In this document: positions 45,986 through 57,984 of the stretch, piece after piece
Layout: the number at the start of each line of letters is the position of its first letter
Numbering within the stretch: position 1 is the first letter of the stretch
Origin: Earliella scabrosa
Taxonomy: Eukaryota; Basidiomycota; Agaricomycetes; Polyporales; Polyporaceae
NCBI GenBank assembly: GCA_022605405.1
Contig: JABYQQ010000016.1
Span: 1,178,001-1,242,000, forward strand
Direction of reading: 5' to 3'
DNA: 64,000 bases
The notes under the pieces: model-generated
What the model saw: the letters and a program-made list of their open reading frames with translations, nothing else
What the model was told of the DNA's origin: nothing
Databases searched by the model: none
Program-made: the position numbers and the translations under genes

Positions 45986-46993
45986 TCACTTCTGCTTGCT
46001 CCCACCAGCGGTCGTAGGCGGCACGTCCTCGATGAACCGCCCCCTCTCCGGCGACGGCACAACTTGGCTCCCAGACGCCGCCGCCGCCGCCGCAGCGTCC
46101 TTCTTGCTCTTCTTGCTCCCCTTGCTCCCCCTCCTGAACCAGCCCGACGCGCTCCGGTCGGGCTTCTTTCCGGGCACGACCTCGTCCGCCTCGCGCCCCG
46201 CGCCGGGCCTGACGGTCGCGGGGTCCTCTTCGCGGGCAGCCGCGCTCTTGAGGAACTCCTCGCCGCGGACGCGGAGGAACTCCTCGAGGAGCGCGGCGTT
46301 GCGCGAGTTGGCCTTCCAGACGGCGAGCATGATGTCGCCGACGATGGGCACGAAGCCGACGCCGGCGGAGATCGCGTTGTTGAAGAGCATCTGGCTGAGC
46401 AGCCAGCCGGGGATCCTGGTGGTGTGCGAGAGGAAGCGTGAGCGACGTTGTGGCGGGTCAGGGTGGACGCATGAGGTGGGGATGGAAACAGGAAGCAGGA
46501 AGTGGGGAGGGGACATACTCGGCTTGCTTCGCTTTGCGGACGACGAGAACGTAGTTGAGCACCGCATCTGCAGCGTCACCTGCTCCGGGTATGATTCCTG
46601 CAGAAACCACCACCAAGTGTTATGGCTCTTCTCGCAATCGAGACACAGCAGAGTCACCCGACGATGATCAACATACCAATGAGGAACGTCCACCCAAAGC
46701 GGAAGCCACAAAGGCTGAATCCCTTGTCCAGATAGTGCGCCCGCCTCTGCACGGACTTGAGGATCTTCGCGTCGCGCTTCGAGAGCCCCGGCGGGATCTC
46801 TCGCTGAGAGTTCCGCAATGAGACAGACAGACAGACAGCAGGTATGGTCGGCGCGCCACACCGTACGCACCTTCCGCCTGCGCTCGCGCCCCTTGCTGTC
46901 TACATAAGTCTCGTACAGCGGATCCTTCGGCTCGTAGTTTTGAAGGTTGCGCTCGAAGACCTTCCTGCTGGCCGCGCGTGCAATGCTAGCCAT
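45986..46993 (-). CDS. DUF4112 family protein
   Basis: Exons 46993-46871, 46803-46677, 46597-46519 and 46415-45986 give 252 residues. The N-terminus is basic (RAASRKVFERNLQNYEPKDP). DUF4112 follows: VQRRAHYLDKGFSLCGFRFG, then GIIPGAGDAADAVLNYVLVV and, after the last intron, IPGWLLSQMLFNNAISAGVG and FVPIVGDIMLAVWKANSRNA. The two IPGxGD and VPIVGD repeats are the family hallmark and probably form a short membrane-associated helical hairpin. The tail is Lys/Ser/Ala-rich and disordered. The function of this widespread bacterial and fungal family is not established. The first intron contains an ACAG tetranucleotide repeat. Confidence 0.84.
   Translation of the reverse strand: MASIARAASRKVFERNLQNYEPKDPLYETYVDSKGRERRRKVRTVWRADHTCCLSVCLIAELSARDPAGALEARREDPQVRAEAGALSGQGIQPLWLPLWVDVPHWYVDHRRVTLLCLDCEKSHNTWWWFLQESYPEQVTLQMRCSTTFSSSAKRSKPSMSPPHFLLPVSIPTSCVHPDPPQRRSRFLSHTTRIPGWLLSQMLFNNAISAGVGFVPIVGDIMLAVWKANSRNAALLEEFLRVRGEEFLKSAAAREEDPATVRPGAGREADEVVPGKKPDRSASGWFRRGSKGSKKSKKDAAAAAAASGSQVVPSPERGRFIEDVPPTTAGGSKQK
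46820..46839. repeat. ACAG tetranucleotide microsatellite
   Basis: GACAGACAGACAGACAG run inside intron 1 of the DUF4112 gene. Confidence 0.85.
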
Positions 46994-47592
46994 GAAGACT
47001 CGGAGACTCGGAGGAAGCGGCTATGCGTGAGAGAGTGCGAGTGCGAGTGCTAGGAACTTGTGCGAGTCTGTGGGGAGGAGAGGAGCTCGCAGCGGTTCAT
47101 CGCTCGGTATTTGAGAAGCGGGCGAGGAGCATGGCAGCGCGCGGGCACCAGTGGCTCGCCTGCACCCACACTCGCGCTGACGTCAGTGTCACACCTCGCC
47201 GCGATCTGCTAACCGCCCGCGGACCTGTGGCAGAGCTTGAGGCAGTCCACCTGCTATTCTCGCCGGATTTATATGCCGTGCTTATTTCGTCGGGCGCAAG
47301 GTAAGACCGAAACCGTAAATCGCGACTAATAATACAGCGCGCAGCCTCTCTAAGTAAGACGTATAAACCCGCGCAAAGCCGGAAGAAGCTTACAACAACA
47401 TATAACGAACATACCCCCTCCATAATAAATACGTCGTCCGAAGCGGGCGCACATAACTGCCGACGAAGGCTGTCCGAGGGCTGTCCGCTGCGTGTCGCAA
47501 TCGTCCATATCGCCGTACCGCAGAATTCATGCTCTTATCCAAGTCCCCCATCTCGAGGTCAAGTATATCATGTCGACCTCTCACCTCAAGCC
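46994..47592. promoter_or_regulatory. Promoter of the DUF4112 gene and 3' flank of the next gene
   Basis: 600 bp with a GAGTGC repeat at about 47034-47051 near the DUF4112 start. No gene seen. Confidence 0.45.
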
Positions 47593-49595
47593 TCACGGCC
47601 ACGCATCCGCGCACGTCCGGTCGGGGCGCTTGCTGTTCCGCCCCTTGCACTCGAGCTTCCCGCAATCCTGGCACGGATTATTGCAGAACGCGCGCCCGCC
47701 CTTGCCCTTGCACTCGTTCGAGCCGCACTTGCAGCAGTGGCGCACGCGCTTGTGCAGCGGCTCCGACATGCCAGGCTCCGGCGTGCCGTCCACGATCGAG
47801 AACGTCCGCTTGAGCGACGCCGGCGGCTGCTCCGGGGGCGGCGGCTGGTTCCAGTACTGGTACCCATACGGGTACGGCGGGTACGCGCCCGGAGGGGGCG
47901 CGTAGGCGTAGTGCGGCGGAGGGGGCGGTGGGGGATGTTGCGGCTGGGGCTGCGGGCCGACGCTGGCGCTGGCCTGCCCGTTCACCGCGGGGTCCGGCGC
48001 GTTGCTAGGCCCGGCCTGGTCTTGCATCGACTGCGAAGCCCCGTTGGGGTCCGTGACGCCGCTGTTCGCGTTCCATGCCTCTTGGAACTCCTCGTTCGAC
48101 TTCTACGCACGCACGGGGCGTTTGAGCGGGTGCGGGACAGGGACAGCACGCGGAGGGCCACTTACGTCTTTGTCTGCGAGGTCGCCCTCTACCTGCTGTG
48201 CGTCGTGGTTCTCCTCCTCCTCTTCCTCTTCGCCGTGTTCACCTTCCTCTTCCTCCTGCTTGTACGCTGTGAACTCAAAGTCCGCCGTCCCGTGCTGGAT
48301 CGCGCGAACAATGTCGAGGATCGCCTCCTTCCGCAGCCCAGCGCGCAAACTCGCGCGGACCATGTTCAGCAGCGACGTCGACACGCCCATGCCGTGCCAG
48401 TTCCAAATCTCCGGTCCGGTCCCAAGGTCGGGGTTCCCCTGCAGCAGGAGCGCGGGGAACTCGTCCTTGAGCTTCGGCGGGAGCGCCCGCAGAATCGACG
48501 CGTCCGTGCTCGCGAACTTGCGGCCCTGCGCGCCCGTCGCCTGCGTGCAGATGGGGCTCATGCAGACATACTCGCAGCCAATCACGAAGAACGGCTTTCC
48601 GAGGTCGTACACCTTGATAGGCCCGGAGCTGATGCGCCCCCGGTTGATCAAGTGCGCAGAGCACACGGGGCAGGAGATGCCGTTGAACACTAGCGGCTGC
48701 GGGTCCCAATACAGGAACCGGTGCTCCGACGGTGTGCGGGCGGTCGAGGCGGAGGCCGTGAGGGAGAAATACACGGGGGACGACGGGAGCCAGAACGTCT
48801 TCAGGATAGAGTACAAAGACGGGATAGAGGGCGCGTTCTTGCTGTTGGGAGCGAGGGAGACGAGGTGGGACTTAAATGCCTCTTCGACGCTGGGGCCGGA
48901 CGTAGACACGGGGTTCGGTGCGTCGAGGGCGGACACGAGTGCATGGAGGAACCGATCTGGGCGCGTGCGCGCCATGTCGGCCCAGTCGTCGGCATCGAGA
49001 CTGGGGTCAATGGGGAAGACAGGAGGGCGGCCAGTGCGCATGCCCATGGGTGGTGCGGACGCTGAGCCCCAAGCGGCCGGGTCACCAACCGCGAACGGTT
49101 GCTGAGACACAAAGGGGCGCGGTCAGGGTGCTCCGACGATGAGCGATTGTAAAGAGAAAAACTCACTGTGTACGGGAACATCCCACCGGCACCTGGTTGA
49201 GAGCCGCTCGCGAACGAGCCGGGAGGACGCTTGCGAGGGCGACTGGGACGTCTGGGGCCGACTGATCCTGCTGGCAGACCATCCTTGCGAGGTCGGCCTA
49301 CAGGACGCTTGATTTTTGGGGGCGCGTTGGGATCAACAGGTTTCTTGCCGCTACCCTTCGGTCGGCCGGGTTTCCTCTTTACTGGCTGCTCTGGATTCGC
49401 GCCGTCAACGCCAGGCTGAGGGGGAGGAGGGGGACCCATGGGCATTGGCATTCCGGGGTGATTTTGCATGTCACCGGGATTGGGTATGTGCTGGGGAGGG
49501 GGATGGGCATGTTGCTGCTCGGGGGAACCCTGGCTGCCCATGGGCTGGGACGCCAGTGTGCTGGTCAGACTGTGCATGGAGTTGGCGTCGGCCAT
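47593..49595 (-). CDS. AT-hook protein with DUF6729-like and Cys-rich C-terminal regions
   Basis: Exons 49595-49167, 49101-48166 and 48102-47593 give 624 residues. The first 140 residues are Gln/Pro-rich with AT-hook-like motifs KRKPGRPKGSGKK (about 72) and KRPVGRPRKDG (about 97) and a further basic patch. The middle (about 255-440) contains FLYWDPQPLVFNGISCPVCS, VYDLGKPFFVIGCEYVC, LPPKLKDEFPALL and MVRASLRAGLRKEAILDIV. It resembles the DUF6729 group, a zinc-binding, transposase-associated domain. Then come acidic and Pro/Tyr-rich stretches. The C-terminus has ten cysteines in CCKCGSNECKGKGGRAFC and a similar second half, probably a metal cluster. The likely role is DNA binding in the nucleus. 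Family assignment of the middle is tentative. Confidence 0.8.
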
Positions 49596-50892
49596 TGTGT
49601 GTATCGGCTCGGTGGAAGAGGGGTCTGCACGCCATGCTGGGTCTCAGTATGCATTGTCTCGGGGCGACGGAGGAGAGGACTGTCGTGGACTGGGAGATGA
49701 GAGGAGATATGTGAATTTAGCTCACCGAACCGAGGATATTCAGGCGGGGAGGGGCCTTTGTGGGTGAATTTGGAGGTAAAATATCGAGAGGGAAGTGTTG
49801 ATGGAGGGAGGCCGTGGATAGCCCCCATTCGTCAAGTGCCACTTATTACTAAGGTCAAATTAGCTTCCGGCTTGTTCCGGAAGGTGGTAACCCTAGTGAA
49901 GGGTTACCTGTCTGGGACGAGGCGTTTGCTTGTTTCGAAGCTATCGCTGGTTGTAGTTCTTCCAGCTGTGTCAATGTGATACACGAGGCTATTCCGATTC
50001 CCTGCCCAACAAACCCTCTCAGAAACTGTGCCTGGGGGTCCTCGAAACCTCGAAAGGCAACCCGACACGCATGAGCTTTGCGTCGCGCCGGCTCGACAGC
50101 GCTTGCCGACGTAATACCTCCAGCCTTCGTGCCTGACGACTCACGAGTTGTCGCGCCGACGTTGACCTCGTTGACCCTTCCAAGTTTACTCTTGACTGTG
50201 ACTTCCATGATGGCCCGCTCTCTCTGTAGCAACTACTCGGCGTGCACGCTGCGGGACAACTCTGTAGCTGAAGTTTTCCTCCAGATGGTCCGCGTTTAGA
50301 AAGATAGGTGCGCAAAGCACTTGACTTGGAATTCCAGGGTTGCTGTCAAGTTGCTGTCGTCCGATATCTTAGCGCCTCCGAGCATGCGTCGCTGGGCGCC
50401 GGCAAACAAGACGCGCTTCTCGCGCATACCTCTTAGCGACGCTTCTTGCAGGACGCGGAGTCCCGGACGGCGCACCTCGAGCGACCGCGGTCGTTCCAGC
50501 ATGCTTGGACGATGAGAGGAGACTGCGAGGGACGACGGTGCTCGCGGCGGCTGCGGGCCCGGGCAAGAATTTGCGGCGGCATGGAAGCGCAGAGGGTGGA
50601 CGCAGTGGTTACCATGGAGGGCGATTCCGCCCCCCTAATGCCGTCATCGGTCTTGAAGGCAATCGGCTGTCTATTTGTACTGCCGCCCCGCCGTTCCGCC
50701 GGACTGGGCGAGCAATTAACGACGTCCATATATGATCCTGTCCCAACGCTTCGCCCGGTCCCCATTCCCCGCTGCCGTTCGACTTTTCAACTCGCCCCTC
50801 TCCTCCTCCTCCCTCCTCTCCGTCTTCCCCCTACTCGCCCTGCGCGGGCCCTGCCACTCTTTACTCCCCGACGCTCCTTCCTCCCTGCAACC
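49596..50892. promoter_or_regulatory. Divergent promoter of AT-hook gene (-) and AA14-type gene (+)
   Basis: 1.3 kb. The right end has a TATA-like ATATAT at 50728-50733 and a C/T-rich leader (about 50745-50890) before the AA14 start. No gene in the middle. Confidence 0.45.
50728..50733 (+). promoter_or_regulatory. Putative TATA box of the AA14-type gene
   Basis: CCATATATGATCC context, about 160 bp upstream of the ATG, followed by a pyrimidine-rich leader. Confidence 0.33.
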
Positions 50893-52546
50893 ATGCTCTC
50901 CTCCGTCCCAGTCTTCGTGGCTCTCGCCGGACTGGTGTCCACCGCGTCCGCCCACGTCGGTGAGTATCACGCTGCGCGTTCTCGTGCGTGTCGAGATTGA
51001 GAGCGCATATAGCCTTCTGGCACAAGTCCATGTACGGTTTCAACGTGACGGACAAAACCTTCCCATACGACAACCGGCCTCAGGTTCCGTTGTATGACAT
51101 GACTTTTGACCAGTGGTGGATGGTACGTCTTGCCTATCTTCGATCCCCTTCATCTGCTTTAGCAGATTACTCAATCTCCGGTGTAGCACGGCCACATCGA
51201 CCACCCGCCGCGCCCGGGCGATTTCTTCGAGCTCCCCGCCGGCGGCAAAGTCAACACCGAACTCTCCTGTGACAAGGGCGCGACCAGCTGGTACAACTCC
51301 TCTGAAGGGTGAGCCATTTACGCGCTCCGTATTCCTTGCTCTGGATCTCTCCGATTGATGATTGATGGCACAGTGGTGACGTTGGCTTCGGCGACAACTT
51401 CGCGTGCCCCGGAGCGCCGCCGTCCGCGATTCATACCACCGGGAAAGATGATGTCAAGGGATGCGCGCTTGCTATTGCCTACCAGCCCGATGTGCATGCT
51501 CTCAAGCCAGAAGACTTCGTTGTCTTCTCGATCAACCACACTTGCCCGTGGTACCTCAACACCGAGTTCGAGGTGCCCAAGCTGCCCGCTTGCCCTGAAG
51601 AAGGGTGCCACTGCGCTTGGTTCTGGATCCACTCCGTGCGTCAACATGTCATCACCTTGCGATGATGAACTGTCCTGATAGTTTCGTGTTGGCAGATTGA
51701 CAGTGGCTCGCAACAGAGTGAGTCGCCAACTCCGTTGCCCCCCCCCTCTTGTTCTGAGCACGTGTATGCGCAGTTTACATGAACGGCTTCAAGTGCAAAG
51801 TCACGGGCGACGTCGGCACACAACCACTTGGTCAGCCCGCCCTTCCCCGGCGGTATGTGTTCCGGCTTTGTTCTCCTAACATGCCACTGATTTGGGGAAA
51901 GATGCGGTACCGACCCCACCCAGGAGGGTGCTGATGTCGCACACCCTGGCAACTGCACTGTCGGCGCCAAGTGGCCTATGTACTGGTACCAAAAGGAGCG
52001 CAACAACGTAGGTGCATCGACGACCTTGCGCAGAGTGTCTTGCTTAGGGATAACTGGTCGCAGATGTTCGAGGGCACCTACCAAGCGCCGTACTACAACG
52101 ACCTATACGGTTTCAAGAATGGCGCTCAGAACGACATCTTCTTCAACGGCCAGATTGCCTCGACTGCAGACCTGAACACCCCGCCGCACACGCCGATTAC
52201 CACGCGCGCAGCGGCCGTCGTCTCCAGTTCTGTCGCCGCGATCACCTCTCAGGCCCCGGCGCCGACGACGACACCTGCTGCCCCTCAAGAACCTGCGCCG
52301 ACCCACGCTGCTCCTGCACAGGATCCAGCACAGGATCCTGAGCCTACCCCTGAGGGCGAGAACTCCCCTACCTCCAGCGCCAGCTCTCCCGCTTCGACCC
52401 TTCAATGGTGAGTTTCCTCGGTTGATGGTGATATGGCATATTCATTCACCTTTGTTCGCGACAGCAAACGCCGCAGTAAGGAGAAGCGCAACTTGAACCA
52501 GAGGCGCAACCACGCTCGGCACCTCGCCGGTCTCCAACACCACTAA
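50893..52546 (+). CDS. Secreted AA14-type lytic polysaccharide monooxygenase
   Basis: Exons 50893-50959, 51013-51122, 51187-51308, 51374-51635, 51696-51717, 51774-51852, 51902-52007, 52064-52407 and 52465-52546 give 397 residues. The signal peptide [20 protein letters not shown] leaves His21 as the mature N-terminus, the first copper ligand. Family-typical blocks follow: [28 protein letters not shown] (candidate second His), a Cys-rich core ending [29 protein letters not shown] and [19 protein letters not shown]. Then comes a Pro/Thr/Ala-rich linker and a last-exon basic tail ([14 protein letters not shown]). AA14 enzymes use copper and a reductant to oxidise xylan bound to cellulose. I assign this family from sequence similarity to basidiomycete AA14 proteins I remember, not a search. 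Exon 5 is only 22 nt. Confidence 0.82.
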
Positions 52547-53834
52547 GTAAACAAGCTCGGCTGTAGCACCACCCGATACCCGCCGTTCTCGTCGGGACCG
52601 GCAGGCTCGACGCGCTGTCGGCCCACCACACTTTGCCTAGCATCTCGTCTTGTCTCCCGTTCCCGTTCGCAGTCCCCGTCCCGTCCATAGTCCCCGGCTC
52701 TTCTCTCGCCCCCCGCCCATGCTGGATGTACGGTTGTATAGCTCAGTGTGCGCCTTCATGGGACCGACGCGACAGGCTGCGCGTCGTTGGCGCACAGTAC
52801 TGCTAGTCCGCTATAAGCTATCGGCGCAGGCGACCCACTCCGAGTGTGTGCGTGTTCGTCCCTCCCTCCGAGTCCCCCCTGCAGCTCGTTCTCTCTCTGT
52901 TTTCCCTCCCTCCCTCCCGTATACAGCATTGCTCTTAGTCGCTAGTTGTCATCTTGTGATCATGATGTTTGCTAATGTTGGAAGGCTGCGCTGCGCACGT
53001 TTCAACGTGCCGCGGCGGACTCGGTGTTGTCTTCAATAGAGTTGAAGGTGTTGTGTTCGCTTTGTGCTGAGTTCTGGGTGTTGTTGGTGTCGTCTGACGA
53101 CGAATCATGATGTGTATGGGAAGGTTGGTTGTGTCGGATGATTCTTGAGGCGACGCCTCCTTATGTACTATGCGTAGGGCTTGCGACTTATCGTCCTCAG
53201 CTGTCAGCGATGTCGAGAACAGACGTCGTCAGCACGAACCCTGCCTACTCCACGTAACGTCGTTTACGACAGGAACGCGGTTGTCACTGGCACGTGCATG
53301 GATGTCACACATGTGGCTTGAATGAGCAGGAAGTTGAGCAGAACGTTCCCCGCTAACAAATAACGCAAAACTCACACAACGCCAGCCGACTCTGTATGTC
53401 GCACCGCTCGATGCACTCGAGACCGCCCTCCTCGGGCTGCTTCTCCACAATCCTAAGCGCTCAGCCGTGTGAGCTGCTTCCCCTGTGCTCCCCCATCAAA
53501 TGTATGCTTAAGGAGAACAATTTGGACACGAATTCTCAAGTCTGTAGATCATGTCCACTCGAACTTACTACTCAGAGGCGTGGAGACGATTGAACGCGTC
53601 CGTCACTTGCACGTGCTACGAAGTCACGTCGTTTGAAACTGCTATTGTGCGCCGAATTCGGCTGAAGCTTTGTGTGTGCATCTTGTGTGCATCTGTTGAC
53701 CATGATCGATAGCATCTTAGAGTTATACCTCGGGCATCAACCACCACTGCCTCTATCACTACGCCTCTCCCGTTCCTCTGAAGCCTCGATATTCGTCGCC
53801 AGGAACCATTACTACGCACTGTTCTATAGGCAGG
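52547..53834. other. Intergenic region
   Basis: 1.29 kb. AA14 gene 3' flank and promoter region of MYND gene 2. C/T-rich near 52850-52920. No gene seen. Confidence 0.45.
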
Positions 53835-55505
53835 ATGTCGTCTCGCTACCCCAAAACCAAATTCGAGGGCGTCGCGATGTACGACCCTACGAGAAAAACC
53901 GCACCCACGGAAAGCGACATATACGCCGCCGCACCCTCGTACGGACTGCAGGCATACGCAGACCAGAGGCGCAAGCAAGAGGAAGAGTACGAGCGACGGA
54001 CGAAGCAGCAGTGCAGCTCGTGCGCCCGCCAAACCAACAAGGCATTGCCCTGCTGTTCGCTCTGCAAGTGAGTCTCTCCCCTCTCGAAGTCCAAGTCCAA
54101 GCTGCCTTCCTTTCGTTCCGTGCAACCAGGCTGAACTGCATGCGCAGATCAGTCTGGTACTGCAGCGTGGAATGCCAGCGGCAGCACTACAACGCGCGCC
54201 ACAAGCGCGAGTGCGCGAAGTTCGCGCGTCCGCCGCTGACGCGCTCGTTCTTCACCGAGCCGCTTGGGGCGTGCGGATACGCGAGGCACCCTGTGTTCGG
54301 GCACAGCTCGCGCGACGGTGTCGGAGTGTGGGTCAGCCACGATGGCAGATTTGGTTGGCGGTGAGTTTGACCATGACCGTGACCCAAGGATGAGCCACAC
54401 ACTGACACCTTCCCATCTCGTTGGAAAGTCTGCGGAGGTTATATGACGCAATGCAGTCCAACCTGGACATGGACCTCAAAGAGATCGCATGCCGCAAGCA
54501 CGTAGTCGCAGAGGACGAGGCGAAGGGCGTCGGATACAACCACATGTCGGAGAATCTGCTTGCGCTCGCCATCCTCGTCCAGAACAGACGCAAGGATCGG
54601 CAGCCGATCCTCGTGAGCGGGGCGGGAGCCGCTGTGCTCCCGTTCGACATTGCCGTGGACGACATATTGAAAGGGAAGGGTGAGAAGGAGAAGGAGATCG
54701 CGATCAACGAAGAAGATCCCGAGTACGTACATGCTGCATCCTCAAAGTCTTGCGGATGGTTGCTAACAGAATTCGAACATCTCCCTCCGACATCCGCACA
54801 CTGACGCTAGGGCGAAGCTCGCATCCATCGGAGTCGCGTACGATCCCTGGGATGAACGCCCCCGTTTGCTCATCAAGAACATCTCTGGAACCGAGTTTGT
54901 CAGTCCACTCTGCACCCCCGTGATCCCCATAGCCACAGACCACTCACCAAGTCAACACCACCGCACAGACCTCAGCCAACGCAGCGTTCCCACCAACCGT
55001 GATGAACGCAGGCGGATCTGGGACCGTCATCCTGCGCCCAGGAGACTACGTCGTCTTCCACGCCGAGTTCCGCCTCGGCAACGGGGACACGATCACCAAC
55101 GTCGTCGCCGCACTCTCCCGTCTGCGTCACCTCGTACTGCCCTGGTACACCTTGGACTCGAGCACAGTCGATGACTTGATCAACGGCACGAGTCGGGGCC
55201 CACCCGTACCAGACGACATCGCAAAAGTCCAGGTTCAATACGTAGAGTTCGACCGCCCGACGATACGTGCGTACTATGACGACCTGCTCGAGCATGGTGC
55301 GGAGGTCTTCGACGAGAGCCACTATGGGAAGGACTACGCCGTGGCCATGGAAGACGAGGAAGAGAAACGACGCTCGTTCTCCATCCCTGCGTTGGAGGCC
55401 TTAAAGGCAGACAGTCGCGCTTTGGAGATGCTACGGGAGCATTACGAGCGGTTAGGGCTCCAGGACCACATGGCGCAGCTCGAGGAGAGGCTGAGAAATA
55501 TGTAG
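53835..55505 (+). CDS. MYND zinc-finger protein, paralog 2
   Basis: Exons 53835-54067, 54148-54360, 54429-54722, 54811-54898 and 54969-55505 give 454 residues. The finger is complete: CSSCARQ, CCSLC, WYCSVECQRQHYNARHKREC. Family blocks follow: FFTEPLGACGYARHPVFGH, GVGVWVSHDG, LVQNRRKDRQPILVSGAG, AYDPWDERPRLLIKNISGTE, DYVVFHAEFRLGNGDTI and AYYDDLLEHG, then SHYGKDYAVAMEDEEE. The last part is a charged helix (LEMLREHYERLGLQDHM). Second-exon length (213 nt) equals paralogs 1 and 4. One acceptor is AAG (before 54429). The role is probably a protein-interaction module. The domain after the finger is unnamed as far as I can tell. Confidence 0.82.
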
Positions 55506-55712
55506 TACGCGATAGAGTGTCTTCTTGTCATTGTTTGCGTTCCATGGCGCTTATAGGTGTGCTCCCACATTGGCGTGGTGTTCCATAACCTCCTTCGAGG
55601 TTCAATCTGTTGTACAGCGGTGCCAGGCTACATTCTAGTAAATCAAACGATGCACCGACGCACTAGATCCACATAACGTTCGTACGCGAGCATGAAAGAC
55701 GTCATGTCATCA

Positions 55713-57984
55713 TCATACATCGACAGCTTTGACATCCGCGTCCACGCTCTTCCGCTCACTATGCGACGACTTGTCGTCATTGGCATGGTCGTGAGCGCGA
55801 TCGTAGTTGTCGCTGGTGATCGCCTCGGAGATGAACGTCTCTTGCGCAGGGAAGGCGAGCGAGAGGACCGAGTAGAATGTCAAGGCGACGAAGAACTGCA
55901 CGAGGTCAGTATATGCTCGACCCTCAGATGCAAGAGAGTGAAGGGATTATGCACGTACCCCGAACAGCCACGCGAAGCTGTACACCTTGTTCGCCCCGCC
56001 AATGTCAATCTTCGGGTTAATAGACGAGATCAGGCCTGGCAGGTTAGGAGGCACCGAGACCAGGATAGCAACGACCGCACGCCAGTTCTTCACAGAAGAG
56101 GCCTCGTTTTAGCACAGGGACCGACGAGCAGCAGTAAAGATAGCAAACTCACGAATCCACCCGTATACCTGTACCGACCATGGGGCTTGTACATGGCAGG
56201 AACGTCGACCTTGCACTTGTGCACGATCCAGTACTAGTGGTGACGTTCCATATGTAAACGAGTCAACGACTTGCACAGCCTCCAGACACGGTGAGACTCA
56301 CGTCGGCAACCATGATGCCCGCAAACGGGCCCAAGAAAACCGTGTAGCCGTTCATGAACGACAGGAACCCCTGCGCGCTCGCGAGGATCTCCCACGGCGC
56401 GAGGGCCCACCCGCCGAGGACCGCGCAGATGACCTGCCCGCGGCGGATGTTGATGTAGCGCGGGAAGAGCACGGTCATGTCGTTGGCGGCGGAGAGCGAG
56501 TTGGCGGAGATGTTCGTGCCGAGCGTGGCGAGCACGAAGGAGAAGGACGCGAAGAACGCCGCGGCGCGGTTGTCCCAGCGGTCGATGATGTCGAGCGGGT
56601 TCCAGAGCACGGCGTCGTAGAGGATGATGCCTGCCGAGGTCACGGCGATGCCCATGAACCCGACGAGGGTGAAGGCGATCGGGATGATGATGAGCTGTAT
56701 GTATTGGCTGCGCAGGGAGTGGGAGTGAGTTTGGTTCGTCGGAGACACGAGCCTGGACTCACGCTCTCTCGTTCTTGGCGTAACGCTGCAGGAAGCGATT
56801 GTCAGATTCCTCAAACCCTGGTAGCGATCCGCTAAGTCATCTCACAGTGAAATCTGGAATGTTGACCGCGAGCGTCGAGTAGATACCCAGCGCGCTGTTC
56901 AACGCGCTGAGCCACGCATACGACAGCGCACTACCCTCAAGCGCACTGTGCTGTTCAAACAGACCCTGATTCGCGGGTACCTTCACGAAGGCCCAAATCA
57001 TGATTGCGAGCCACGCCGGTGGGACAACGATCGCTTTGACCATGAAAAGCCAACGGATCTTTTGCGGGGAGATGAGCATGAGGGGAAATTGGATGAGCCA
57101 GTAGAGGAAATAGCACATCATCCCTAAGTTGGAGACCGATATGCGTCAGTGCTGCTGAGTGTATGCGTAACCTATCGTATACTGACCCGAGGTCGTTATA
57201 TGCGCGCCCGGCGCGAGCCCATTAGGGAGCCGCGCGACGGACGGCCAGATCGCTTTCAGCATCTATGTGCACCGCGTAATTCTAGGTGAATCATTCCACC
57301 TCAAGGGACACCGGATGCAAACTCACCTGGTAAACGCACTGTGACCCCGTATATGTCTGGATTCCGAACCAAAACATGGCCAGAACGACGCGCGAGACGA
57401 CGCTGAAGTAGCTGAACCAGAAGCCAAATGACGAGCGGTTCAGCACGGGGAATGGGATGTGCAGGCGTGCGCCGATCGTCCCGTTGAGGACCATCACGAC
57501 CGCGATGATAATGTGTCCGACAGCGATCGCGGGCAGCGCCTGGCGCCTGGGGTGAAGAACGGGTGGTCAGCATCCCAGTTCATTCCGTGCGAGTAGGTTT
57601 TGGGACGGTAAGTGGACGCGTAGAGAAGCTTGAAGTTCGGGGGTCGAAAAACATGAGTCAGAGAACGAGGAGACGCACCACGAGAGTCCAATCGCAAGCA
57701 TACTCGACGCGAGCTCCCACACCGCGACGTTCGTCGCATCCGACAGCCAATACGCGATATAGTTGAATGTCGTCCACGTCCTCTACACCGGCACGCGACC
57801 GCAGTAAGTATTCCGCTTGCAGAACTCCTGGGTGGAAAAGATGAGGACTCACTCCTCTCGGCGGGACGGGGTCCATGTCCTTGTTCGACCACTTGTTATT
57901 CGGTGCGAACGTCGACGGCTCCGGTTCCAGTACCCACGCCTCGGGGCGTGCATACGCGGACAGCTTCTCCACCGCAGAAGACAT
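55713..57984 (-). CDS. NCS1-family nucleobase/allantoin-type permease
   Basis: Exons 57984-57853, 57782-57679, 57546-57327, 57262-57187, 57123-56846, 56785-56763, 56707-56302, 56233-56153, 56087-55959 and 55895-55713 give 543 residues. Typical features are the N-terminal WSNKDMDPVPPRGRTWTTF, NYIAYWLSDATNVAVW and GARLHIPFPVLNRSSFGFW. Others are NIPDFTRYAKNERAQYIQ, ATLGTNISANSLSAANDMT and GPFAGIMVADYWIVHKCKVD. Twelve membrane segments are expected in the plasma membrane. The protein should import uracil, uridine, allantoin or a related compound with protons. The exact substrate is not decided. The sixth exon is only 23 nt, yet carries the conserved RYAKNERA. A TATATAT sits about 110 bp upstream of the start. 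The start ATG begins a plausible cytosolic N-terminus. Confidence 0.88.
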
